Shown here: positions 13,093 to 24,282 of the stretch, in pieces
Layout of the letters: the number at the start of each line of letters is the position of its first letter
How positions within the stretch are numbered: the first letter of the stretch is position 1
Assembly (NCBI RefSeq): GCF_901933205.1
Contig: NC_044573.1
Span: forward strand, 87,006,546-87,070,545
Direction of reading: 5' to 3'
Length of the DNA: 64,000 nt
DNA from: Camarhynchus parvulus
Taxonomy: Eukaryota > Chordata > Aves > Passeriformes > Thraupidae
Made by a program: the position numbers and the translations under genes
The notes under the pieces: generated by a model
Databases searched by the model: none
What the model was told of the DNA's origin: nothing
The model's input: only the letters and a program-made list of their open reading frames with translations

Positions 13093-16000
13093 CACAATCA
13101 TTCATGATAATATTAGATAATTTTGAATTTTATGCAGGATCTGCCTGTTGGATGTTGAGTAAGATCTGATATCAAATACTGGAGGAAGAAGAAATAAGGA
13201 ATAACTACCCCTTTACTGAATAAGGCAGGACTTCCAAATGTGAAGAAACAATACTGATACAATCATGTAATTAAAAGCTATCTGATAATCTGTGTACATA
13301 AAAAGGGCAGATTGAAATTTGCACAGGAAGCCTTTTTTTACGTTCTCCACATTTAAAGCACCTCACTTTCCAACCATATCAGTTTTGATATGGTTTATCC
13401 CTGTAGGCAACTTTATTTTAATTATATGAAGAGTTTATTGCATAAAATAGTTTAAAAGATTGAAAGTTCTGGTTTTCACACAATGTCAACAAAATTATTA
13501 TTATTGTCCTTTTTATTTTCTGTGTGTATTTCTGATTTTATAAGCATTTTTCCGTCATTTTAAAATAATTTATTACTTTCATTGTTGTTGCTGAAATCTT
13601 ATCAGGAAGTTTAGCAATTGATTGCATAATGCATGAAGCAGGCAGAATCAATTAAATCAATGCAAAAATAGAATTCTGACATTATTGAAAAAACACCTTT
13701 CAAAAAAGATCCAACTGGTATCAAAAAGCTGCAAATGGGATTTGTTGTTCAATAAAATGCTCTTATGAATCTATGTGTACAGCAGTCCCGCTTTCTGCCT
13801 AAGAGTAAAGTGAGTCTCCCAGAGAAGGAATTTTTTGTAGGTCACTTCAGGAAGTGTAAAATTATTTTTGAGAGAAAATAATAACCATTGTGTGTTTAGC
13901 AACGCATGTCTCTTCAGTCTTAAATTTTCCTGTTAAGACATACCAGGTATTTGTTTGTTAGCTTTATTTGTTTGCTTGTTTTTTTAAATCCCCAACTCTT
14001 CCTACAGAATCCTACAAAAACAAGCAGTATGAAATGTAAACAACTTTCCTTCTGGAGAAAAAGGAGCAGATGGAACTGTACCTGCTGTTTCATGAACCAT
14101 TGGCAAGACTTACCCAAATCTTTGTGGGGTGATGGAAGAAATGATGAAGGATAAGATATTAGATCTGTATTGATTGGAACATGCTTTTTGTTTAAGAACA
14201 TTAAATGCAGACTGTAGTACATATGAATTAAGACTTAAATAAGTTTACCAGTACTAAAAGTCATTTAACACCTGACATTCCAACACAATCAGGGTACAAT
14301 ATCTGAAATATAAAGTTGTCCAATGTAAATACACAATAAATGCCCAAATAAAGCAAAATACTGATCTTAATTAATGACAATTTTTCCTGCATTAACATCT
14401 TTATTTCTCCTCTTAATAACTAAACTTAACTTGAAGAAGATCTATATTCCAAGTATGAGCACCACCATATTTTGGACAAATGTATTTAGTTCTATGCATA
14501 AATTACTTACTTTTTCTTATTAAATGAATCACCACTTCCATCTAGTTTTCTTTTTAATCCTTAATTTTCAATAAATATGCTACACACCTCATTTTTTGTG
14601 TTACATTTGCTGTCTGGATACTTTATGCTCCATATGGAGTATTTGTATTTCCATCTCTATTTCCATTTATTGTGATGCCAGAAATTCATTGGAGTAATCT
14701 GTTCAGTTCCACTGTGATAGCTCTTCTCAAAGTTGCCACTCACCTGCATTTCTCAGCATCCTGGTTAATACACGAATTACTATCAAAACAGAATGCACTA
14801 TGAAAACAGTTTCCAGTTGCTGTTATGAATATTAACACTGAACTAGAACTTTAATTTTACATTACACAAAATTAAACGTACAAATCGCCTTTCTCCCTAT
14901 CTTCATATTTCCATTCTCAAAGCCAGGATCACACTATCAGGCATTTTCAGAAACCTCTCAAGGTTTATTGTGTGAATAGTGTGACTCCTGTGTGTCTGCT
15001 GACAACATGATCATCTCTGCTATTTTCTACCTGGCAATGGAGTAAGAATAATTCAGTCAAACTCATAGTCATTCAGGCATTTTTTACCACAAATATTCTT
15101 GATTATTATACATTGTTGTATCTGGCTTTCTGTGATGCCCAATATAAAATTAAATCAAATCAAAACTTACAGACATTCTACAGAGCTACTTTTGCACTTT
15201 ATTAGGCTGTGGAGGAACATTTCACAATAGTAATGAACAAACTCACAGAAAAGAGGAGAATGATTTTTTTTTCAGGAATAGCAGGTTTTATTGAGAAACT
15301 GCAGGATGACAAGGATAACGAGCAAAATGCTGACAGTGAAAACTACATTGCTGAGGAGATATATTAAAATAGTGTGCATGTGCATATTCAGTAAGGGGTA
15401 AGTGAGATGACAGAGGATGCTATTGAATTATTTGCCTATGAACTAGCCCTTGAGGAATACTTCTATTCTTACCACATCTCAATTACTTGTATTGGTATTT
15501 CTCACTGATCCTTTTGTCTCTCACTCTGTGTCACTTCTGACATGGGCAGTAGTTTCCCAAACTCAGACCACGATTCATTACAACCCTCCTTCATGAAAAA
15601 ACTACTTCTACTATGAATAATATAGCAATTAAATGCCTAATGTAACTGCCAATTCGGAGGTTATTGATCAAGATCTAAGTGCTGTTGTTTACTTGTCTTC
15701 CAGCTCCACTGCTCTTTTATTGCTTCCTACTGCTAGGATACACACAATAACAACTGGACACGACCTTGCATTTGCTGCTCTTCCTGTGGGTGTGGACGTG
15801 CTGCATTCTGCTCATGCTGTAGGTCACCAGCCCTCCTGAGGCCAGCGGAAGCCTTCCTTACTCACTGCAGTCCGGGCACCAGCTCCTCTGGTGAGCTCTG
15901 CTCGCCTCTCTGTTGAGGTGTGTGCTGCTTGTTAAGAGACTGAACCAAAGATGATTGAAGCAAGTTGAATTGGGAGCATTTTCTAGGATTTCACTGTAAA

Positions 16001-17710
16001 TCACAGTAAATAAAAACTGACATGTAGGCGAGAGGATCAGAGTGAACCTGAGAAACTTTTGATCTGATCATTTGGGCTGTGAGAGAAGGAATTAAAAGCT
16101 TCTAGGAGTTGACCATGCCTGTGAGTTAGGTGTGAAGGTGCACATAAGGGCCAAGACCTTTGTATACACAAGGACAGAGCATCAGGCACACTAGAATTTA
16201 AAAAGGAAAAATAATATTCTCTGGAGAAAGTTTAAATAACAGTTGAGAAGAGTTTATTTGATGAACACTTTTCAAGACAGGAGTCTGAAATCATGTGTTA
16301 GTCATGAAAGCCCCTTGAAATAGTTGAAATCATGTCGGCTACTTGGTTCAGGAATTTCTTAGGCTTTAATAAAAAAATGAAAGGATAGTATTTACTTCAT
16401 TTGGAGAAGATTTTATGGTGCCTAACATTTTTATGATAGTCTGCGTCATTCTAGCTTGCCATACATTTATAGTTCAGCATGACTGAACTTAAGATATTTT
16501 CTATCTTTCTTTTTTCTCTATAAATGACTCAATTTTAAAAGAAGTTCAATTCTTGGTGAGGGTAACTGCCAATTTCCATGTTCATAACCCAGCCCTTTTT
16601 ACTCAATTACTCCTTAGTCTATGTATTTTTTGCCCTTAGTTGAACTACCTTTATTCATTTACTAACTCAGTACAAGTCAGATTAAGATTGCCACTTAAAT
16701 GGTAATGTATTTGTTTAATCTAAATGAATTGCAAGCACATGACATCCCATAATTGGAAAATGTAGGATGACAACTCAAACCCACTTCTAGGCCTTGATCA
16801 CACAGGTTTTCCATTTCAGGTAGCTGAAGAGAATGGAAAGAATCCACAGACATTTGAATTTATGAGTATGTTTTGTCCAAGATACCGTTCAAAAACCTGA
16901 TTATTTCAGATTAACCATCACATATCATAAACAACTCAAAGCATTGTTCTAAACACTGAAACACAATCTCTTGCAGCCATATCAATGTAATTGATAAAGT
17001 ACAAAAACTTCATCTTATTTGTTCATAAACATTTGACATAGAGCTTCTCTCTGATGTCAGATAGTTCACCAATTACCAGTAAAATCTGTCAGTATTTGTT
17101 TTGCTTGAAGTTTTGTAAGTGATAGTCATGTATACTGCTGTAAGGAACACACATGGCCATGACACAATTATGGTTCCAGACCTAAGCTGGTGTTTAGAAA
17201 CATTATCTATAATATCAGCTTCAGGATTTCAAGACAGACATTTAGGACATTAACAGCTAGCTGAAGACTCCAGTGTTAGGAGTGAACAGTCTCCATTGAT
17301 CTTGCTGTTTTAACTCCAAGGCCAATTTAAGTATCAGAGAAGTTAGCCATTCTGTTATTGATAAAATCTCTAGACACAATCAGATAATAACATTATTTCA
17401 TAACCTTAAGCTATTATTTATCACTGTTTCTCAGTTGATTCTCACATGAATTAGCAGACCTCCTCAGTTTACTAGAAGTAACTTCTGCAGTGCTCTAAAG
17501 TGTTTTGAATGTAAAACTGTTAAACTTTTAAACCTAAAATTTTTATTATCATCAGGTAATTTCAGTTAAAGACTGGGGATTATAATATAATGCACAATAG
17601 AGATGCATAAAGAAATATTTAATTTCAAAAAATTCCTGTAAGATTTTTAATATTCTAAGAACGGAATAACCTCTCTCAGAGTTATAGTAGTTACAGGAAG
17701 GAAAATAAGG
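13093..17710. other. AT-rich intergenic DNA, no gene recognised
   Basis: I see no supported gene or repeat. A 10-bp perfect inverted repeat with a 4-base loop lies at 13372-13395. A GC-richer patch at 15690-15910 contains a short open frame (68 codons) without any recognisable family. Confidence 0.55.
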
Positions 17711-18195
17711 ACAGAATCACAGTATGGCAGAACAATTAGCCTGGAAAGGGTTTCTGGATGTTTTCTAGTTCAACCTCCTGCTTCAAGTCAGTTTAACTGA
17801 AAAATCAAATGAAGACGTTCCAGGACTTGTTCAGTCATGTTTTGAAAATCTCCACAGAGGTGGATCCCACATGCTGTCCAGGAAGCACATCCCAGTGCTT
17901 AACCACCCCCACAGTGAAGAATTTTCCGGCGCCCAATTAGAATTTCTCTTGCTGCAACCTGTAATTCTTGCATCTTGGTGTCTCATTGTCACAGAGAGCA
18001 CTGCCTAAGTGCAATTACAAAGTATCCCCTTCCTCCCACAATCTCACAGCAAGAAACAGATGGAAACAAGAGTCTCTATTTTATCTACTTGGAAATCAGA
18101 TATGTTTGGGTTTTCAGCATGCTTTGGGGATGACAATGATGGGGATCCATCATCCCCAACACTCAAATGCCCCTGATAGAGCTAAGAGATGAAGA
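17711..18195 (-). mobile_element. CR1 LINE 3' fragment
   Basis: Read on the + strand this is the reverse complement of a CR1 tail. It opens with 'acagaatcacagtatggcag', the complement of the CR1 3' terminal ATTCTGTG-type repeat. It continues through 'gttcaacctcctgcttcaag', 'aaaatctccacagaggtgga', 'cccagtgcttaacca' and 'acagtgaagaattttcc', all familiar reverse-complement CR1 phrases. The element is 5'-truncated, as most CR1 copies are, and has accumulated enough changes to destroy its ORF2 frame. The inner (5') boundary near 18195 is approximate. Confidence 0.82.
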
Positions 18196-19524
18196 TGGAA
18201 GGCCACAAACTTACCCAAAAACTTGGTTCTAACCAATTACTGTCAAAGGCATGATGTTGAATTAGATGGATTTAGAATAGATACTCCTATATTGCACTTG
18301 TATTGTTTCTCTTCTATAGTTGAAATATCTCTAGTTTAACCCAGAGCAGTTGTTCACAATTTGTACTTGTATTTGAAGTTTGCTGTGTGTATTCCAGGTT
18401 TGGAGAAGTGTCAGTGACTATAAGCTTGTCTGCTTTCCACAACAGGATTAGATGATTTGATGAAAGATTTAACTATTCTTAACAATCTGAACCACAGACA
18501 TTCTTAGTTTATCATGGTCACCACTACACTACTACATTAATTCTGAAGACACCTCGATAAATGCAGAATAAATTACTTTGTTTCATTAGTTGTACACGTA
18601 AATTAACAATTTCACACTGATTATAAAGCACCAAATTCATGGGAAAATATTTTCTGACCTCATAGTGCTTGTAAGTGAACTCCACATTTGCTGTGCACCA
18701 TTCCCTAATCATAGTGCATTTTTTTTTCTGGACAGGTATGTGGACACTTAAGAAAACCTTGTAATTTGAGGATGGAATATTTCTGCCACTTGTTTGCCAC
18801 TTATGACATTGGTAATAATTTCCTTGGCTGTAACTCCATCGGCAGTTTGGGAATCTATCCAGGAAAGAGTAAATCTGCCATTTGTAGTAACTGCATTCAG
18901 ACTTATGACGTTGTTCCTTTAGAATATGAACATAACTTCCTTTGCTGTTGAGACTTCAATGTGATTTTATTACTTGAGATAGGCTGGTCTATTCCCTGGT
19001 TTATTTTTCTCTTCTACTTCTGCCACTATTACTTTTGATGGCCAGAGGACTCCCAAAGGCACCCTGAGACCTTTAAACCTCTCCAAGTTTTAGAAGAAGA
19101 AAAGATCTACAAGAAAGATGGGCTTGGGTGTATACAGCTCATGAGGACCATGAGCACCCAAGCAAACGCTGGGGTAGCATTGAAGATTTCAAGTAACCAG
19201 CTTTAGGAGAACTAGCTTCAGGCCCTTCTGGGATTGGAAGGAGACAAACAGCTTTCATCCTTTTGCCAACCTTACATCCAAGCAGAGAGGTAAATACTAG
19301 GGCAAAATTAGGTCCTTGTAAGTGGCAAGCCACTGCCACAGTGGTTACAGTGGTAGAAAATAAACCACTCGCAAATCAAGCAACGATTTGTTCCCTTAGC
19401 CCCATCTCATTTTTCTCTTTCCATGAATTTATTTGGAGGACTCACCTTTTTTTCCCAGTCAGAAGGATCCTAGGAGCTATGAATTCTCCTTTTGACTCAA
19501 AGATCCTTATGGCTATGTAGCAAG
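18196..19524. other. Intergenic spacer between CR1 copies
   Basis: I see no gene. Short open frames of about 60-85 codons at 18766-18951 and 19263-19520 have no recognisable domain. Confidence 0.5.
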
Positions 19525-20235
19525 AGTCTACATGAAGGGAGGGGATGTCATCCAGAGGGACCTTGAGAATCTCGAGACACAGGCCAACGCAAAGCCCATG
19601 AAGTTCAGCCAAGAGAAATGCAAGGTCCTATACCTGGGTCATGGCAATCCCAGGCACCACTAGAGGCTGGGCAGAGAAGGGATGGAGAGCAGCCCTGTGG
19701 AGGATTTAGGGTAATGGCTGATGAAAACCCCACACAAGCTGGAGGTGGGTGCTCACAGCCCAGAAAGACAACAGTGCCCTGGGCTGCATTCAAAGCAGCG
19801 TGGCCAGCAGGGTGAGGGAGGTGATTCTACACCTCTGCTCTGCTCTTGTGAGTGCCCTCACCTGGAGTGCTGCATCCCCTGTGTCCCCAGCATAAAAAGG
19901 ATATGGAACTGTGGGAGCAAGTCCAGAAGAGACCATGAAGTTGATGGAAGTCCTCCATGAGGACTGGAGCAACTTCCCTGTGAAGACAGGCTGAGAAAGT
20001 TGGGGCTGTTCAGTCTGGAGAAGAGAAGGTTTTGTGGAAACCTCACAACAACCTTCAGTATCTGAAGGGGTCTACAGGGAAGCTGGAGACAAACTCCGTA
20101 AGGAACTGTTGACAGAACAAGGAGGTACAAATTGAAAGAGCTGGAATCTAAGCTAGGTATTATGAAGACATAAAAGCTCAGAGAAACCTACTGCCCATTT
20201 TGCAGTTGTCTTCCCCAAGGGCAGGGGTGGAATCA
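19525..20235 (+). mobile_element. CR1 LINE fragment (ORF2 C-terminal region to 3' part)
   Basis: Continuous similarity by eye to the last part of CR1 ORF2 and its 3' end. Phrases include 'gatgtcatccagagggacct' (about 19545), 'tgcaaggtcctatacctggg' (19619), 'gagagcagccctgtggagga', 'cagcccagaaagacaac', 'gctgcattcaaagcagcgtg', 'cacctggagtgctgcat' and 'gacaggctgagaaagttggg' (19984), then 'ctggagaagagaaggtttt'. The reading frame is broken by many substitutions and indels, so this is a dead copy. The classic 3' ATTCTRTG tandem is not seen, so the end is truncated or eroded. Confidence 0.88.
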
Positions 20236-23200
20236 TATTTAATGGCACATGATATTTCAAGCCTTTAAGAAGACCAAGAGGAGCTACCTCTCTGATCCAT
20301 AGAGAAGGAAGTTAATCCCAAGTAAGAAATCTGTGCTTCTACAACTTCTTTATACATGGGCTGTAGCATGCTCTGAAGGAATATAAGAAGAGCTGTATGA
20401 ATTCAGAACAAAGGTCTGAGTAGCCCTGTATCTGCCCTTTAATGACATGCAGACTAGTGGCAAAGAGGAAACTGAATGAAGGATAGGAGCAGAGAATACT
20501 TTGTCAACCTCCATCAGTTTAGAACTTCTTGTCTTGGAACTGCCTGAGAGATACTGGCTTCACATTAAAGCTGACCTCAGAGGAGTTTCCTTCTCTGCAT
20601 TCAGGCCTGTTGTACATTGAGCTACACGTCATGTAATGAACCACACCAGTAAGCCTCAATCACCAACTCCATTCCAGTCTGAAGAGTCCCAGACTCTGTG
20701 ACTCTTCCTCAGATGGCAGCCCTTCTTCACCTTTGATCATCCCTCTCACTCTGCTCTTTTACCCTCTCTCTCAGCTACTTATGCTATGGGCAGAAAATAA
20801 GGACTGGTGGATTTCTATTTATTTACTTGTGTCTCAAAAATAACGTACTTTGCATAACTTTATTCACCTCTTACCAAAATTTCCCAAAGGAAACACGCAG
20901 ATTCTCTTCACACAATTGAACTTGAAGTAATTTCAGAAGGCTTGTACGAGCTTTTAACACAGGACCTGACCTATAACAAAAATTTACCATATGGTATATA
21001 GCACATATACCCAGGCCCCAATATATGGGTTAAGAATGGTCTCAGTAAAATACCTTGGCTTTAATACTTTGTATTTTGACTACTGGCTTTTTCTCGATAG
21101 AAGCTGTGAAAGTAACTGGCAAACTAGGCAGTGCTTGGACATTGCCAAGTATTTCCTTAATATTATAAGGACCAAATTAATGTACTCTTGATTTAAGAAT
21201 ACGATACCAAATAGAGTAGGTTATGATTATTTAATTTGAAAAAGATGTACTGAGAGGAGGATGCCTGCTTTTCCATAATAATTTGTAGTTTTCTGTCTCA
21301 TTTTTCTCCCTGCTACTTTATGAAAGGTGTGGATTTTGTATCACTACCCATCTAGCTTTTGTTATAAATGTATTGCAGCTCCTTTTATATTCATATCTGT
21401 AAAAGCACATTTCCTCTAATTTTAAGATTAGTGTGTGAAGTCCATGCTTATGCTTTAGAGCAGATGGCCATTGATTTGTAAATAGTATGAATCTTCAGGA
21501 CTGTATTATTTCTTCATCTGTTAAAATCTAATAAAAGCTCCGCTCATAGGTATCGTGGATTGTATAAACATCCACTGCTTCCAAATCAGTGTTCCCTTTA
21601 GTAAATCTAAATGAAATCTTAGTAAGCATGCAGTAGGAATAGAAATAAAATTCATCTAAGTATTGATCCTTAATCATTATCCCTACAATAAACTTTTGGA
21701 CTGGTGCCATTGCACATGTGCTAATAATCTTTTATCTTCTGCTTGCATTCAGCTAGACTTGTATAGGGCAAGATCATCTGTCAATACAAAAAAAATCTCA
21801 GAACTGCAAACAGATGGGAGTAGCATGGATGATCATCCATCAGCACCACGATCCCACCTGGGTACCCAAGTACCCAGGTCAATTAAGAAAATCACTCTAA
21901 AGATGGTGCCATCAAACATATTAAGTTTATCCTTTCTTCTCATGTAGTTTATGAAAGAGCTATGTCTAAGAACTTCTTCTGTAGTTTTGAGGCTTTATGA
22001 ATCAGTTGGATTACAATAAAACAATCCCAAACAATAGGATGCTTCAACGGGTCCTACCCAATGCTACATTTTCAATGGCAAAAGGAAATGCTGTTTAGGG
22101 AATGAGGGCTGCTCAATTTCTGCAGTCCCTTCCCCTCATACTGCTGCAGTTCCACAGCTCTAGAAGTAAGGATACTGAAGCACATTCTCCTGCCTCACAC
22201 TTTTACAATACAGTTTTATACCTATTGTTTAGAATTTGTCTTACTGCTTATTAAGCTTGCTCATACTGTCTGCTTCCACTGATGCCTGTGGCTGCAGGAC
22301 ACAGAAGTTTGCTACCTGCTAGGTAAAAACATTCTTTATTTTGAGAGCTAACAGTTTCCAAAATGCATTACTCAAGTTAGGTTTTATGAACTGTCTGGTC
22401 TAGTATAGCTACTGGAGGGCTTCAATTGACAAATTGTAAGGCAGTAGAAAAAAAACTTTTCTTGTACAGATACTAATAAGGCAAAGAAACCTAGATACTT
22501 TCCTTCATGCAGATTTCCTTGTTTAAAAAGCTATGATAGGTCTCATTATAGCTTTTTGTTTATACTAAGCCTGTACTCAACCATTTAACTTCTCTAAAAG
22601 ACACAGGCTGGTAAATTTTATGTAATAAAAGTGTAACCAATTCATTCAAGGTCAAAAGAAGTTATGTGACCATTTATCTACTTTCCTACCCTTTCTTAAA
22701 TAACTTTAGAAAATAGATCTGCTCTCTTAAAAAATTAGAGCCTCACCTCCTTATGGGTAAGTTTCCACAGAAACAGGTTCTCCTTCCTGATTACGTATTT
22801 TCATGGGACAAAAAGTGCTGTGTACTAACTATAAAGTTCTATGCACATTTTAAAATTTTGTTTTTAAAGCGGTTTTCACACCTGTTATTTCATCAAAACC
22901 AGGGAAATCTTTTTTGAGTGTGAGAAGAGTCTAATCATTAATCCAGATGTTCCTTTGTCTGTAAAGGGTAGTCCATGAGTATATTAACACCATTTCCTCT
23001 TGTGCACTCCACTACCTGAATTAACTGCACAGGAAAAAACCACTCCCTGATGGCCAGACTTATACACTTACATACATATAAATATACAAATATTACTGTG
23101 CAGATACTGCATATTTTTACTGTTTTCTTTTCAGAAACCATCATCAAGATGTCACAGCATAGGATACATCCCATACTTACTATTAGGCAGTATAGGTTAG

Positions 23201-23339
23201 GTAAATGAGTTTGTGCTTAAAGCCAGACTGGATGAGTTATTGCTAAAAAAGCCTAACTGTCAGGGTTATACTACATTGTCTTAAATGCCTCAAAAAAGAG
23301 CTGCCCACAGAGTATGATGTGGACAAAGTCTACAAAACA
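20236..23339. other. Intergenic DNA upstream of FAM83B
   Basis: Apart from the CR1 scrap at 20675-20765, I recognise nothing here. A perfect 10-bp inverted repeat with a 4-base loop lies at 21856-21879. Open frames are all below 100 codons and carry no domain I know. Confidence 0.5.
20675..20765 (-). mobile_element. Short CR1 LINE scrap
   Basis: 'agtctgaagagtcccagact' followed by 'tgactcttcctcagatggca' and 'tttgatcatccctctcactc' resembles the reverse complement of the CR1 segment that reads 'ggctgaagagtcccagctctctcag ... tctgatcatcttggtggcc'. It is short and diverged, so the assignment is tentative. Confidence 0.45.
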
Positions 23340-23454
23340 TCTAAAATTATAAAACCCCCTCAGTGTGCTTGAGGGGGTTTTATACAAAAAGTTACATAAA
23401 AAAGGGGTTTTTTTTTACAAAAAGTCTAAAATTATAAAATCCCCTCAGTGTGCT
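23340..23454. repeat. Foldback plus direct duplication (30-bp unit)
   Basis: A 30-base unit beginning 'tctaaaattataaaa' occurs at 23340-23369 and again, with one mismatch, at 23425-23454. The first copy runs directly into its own partial reverse complement: 23348-23361 pairs perfectly with 23371-23384, giving a 14-bp stem with a 9-base loop. The stretch between the copies repeats 'acaaaaagt' (23384-23392 and 23417-23425). The direct plus inverted arrangement suggests a template-switch event rather than simple slippage. Confidence 0.9.
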
Positions 23455-23859
23455 GATCTGTTGGTGACTGCAAGATCCCGCTGAAGAGATGATCGTGGTT
23501 TCAAAGCGCCTTTCAGAGAGGGCTCTCCAAGGTTTCAACACGTGCATTGCCATGCGCTGTGCCCAGCCTGCTGCTGGAGAGAAGAATGAAGCAGGAAGGC
23601 CCGGTGCATTGCTGCCAGGATGGGGGGCACTACCTGCAAGTCCGTGTCTCCCACCGAGACATCAAGAGCAAAATAAGAGCCTTCTGAAAGCAACTGAGCT
23701 ACGGAAAAGGGGCTTGTCCATACATCCGACTTTGAAGGTTTCAAGCGGGTATCGCTCCCTTGCCGTGACTTGCTCCGCCGGAGTTAACCTGGAAACCGTG
23801 ACTCGAGGCTGACGGGTTTATTTTTTCTTGAAGCCAGCGTTTACTTTGAGTTTAATCTC
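23455..23859. other. Promoter-proximal flank, moderately GC-rich
   Basis: Sequence composition rises toward the CpG island. A canonical E-box (CACGTG) lies at 23539-23544. A 107-codon + strand open frame spans 23489-23812 but has no recognised family, and it lies where a promoter flank is expected, so I do not call it a gene. Confidence 0.5.
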
Positions 23860-23949
23860 CCACGCACACCCTGCTCCCGGGCCCGCCGCGGGGCAGCCGA
23901 TGCCTTGGCTCGGGTCGCCCCTGCCCCGCGGGCTCCCGCGGCTGCCGGC

Positions 23950-24282
23950 CGGGCCGGGCCGGGCAGGGCAGGGAAAGGCAGGATGGGCCGGGGCGGGGGG
24001 CCCGGCGCGGCCCGGGGAAGGCGCTGCCCTTCGCTCCGCGGAGAGGGCCGGGCTTCCCCAGTTCAGACAAGTCCTCGCCCCGCTCCCGCGGCGGCGGGTT
24101 TGGTGCGACACCGTCCTGACATGTTGTAACTGGTTTCCACACCCACGGCGCCTGAGAGCGACGGGAAGTACCTGCGATGAGCGCTGCGCCGCCGTGACTC
24201 GCCGCCGCCGCCGCGCTCGCAGCAGCCGGGTCGAGCCGCCCCGCAGCTCCGGAGGCGAGACCCCACGCGGGGCACCGGCGCA
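23950..24282 (+). other. FAM83B: Probable untranslated exon 1 of FAM83B (start unknown)
   Basis: The only strong donor in the island is the GTAAGT at 24283-24288, after '...ggcaccggcgca'. The next acceptor with a good pyrimidine tract leading to coding sequence is at 28835/28836, so a non-coding first exon ending at 24282 explains the layout. This agrees with the known organisation of FAM83B, in which the ATG lies in the second exon. The transcription start cannot be fixed from sequence, so the given start is only a placeholder inside the island. Confidence 0.5.

Noticed and set aside
13372..13395. 10-bp inverted repeat as a microRNA hairpin
   Set aside because: The stem is far too short for a miRNA precursor and chance AT-rich palindromes of this size are common; the same applies to 21856-21879.
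23348..23384. Hairpin followed by A/T-rich sequence as a bacterial rho-independent terminator
   Set aside because: The window is plainly vertebrate nuclear DNA with introns and CR1 elements; the resemblance is structural only.
1..23800. Exons of the expected neighbour TINAG
   Set aside because: No peptide resembling that family was found in either strand; the expectation comes only from general amniote gene order.
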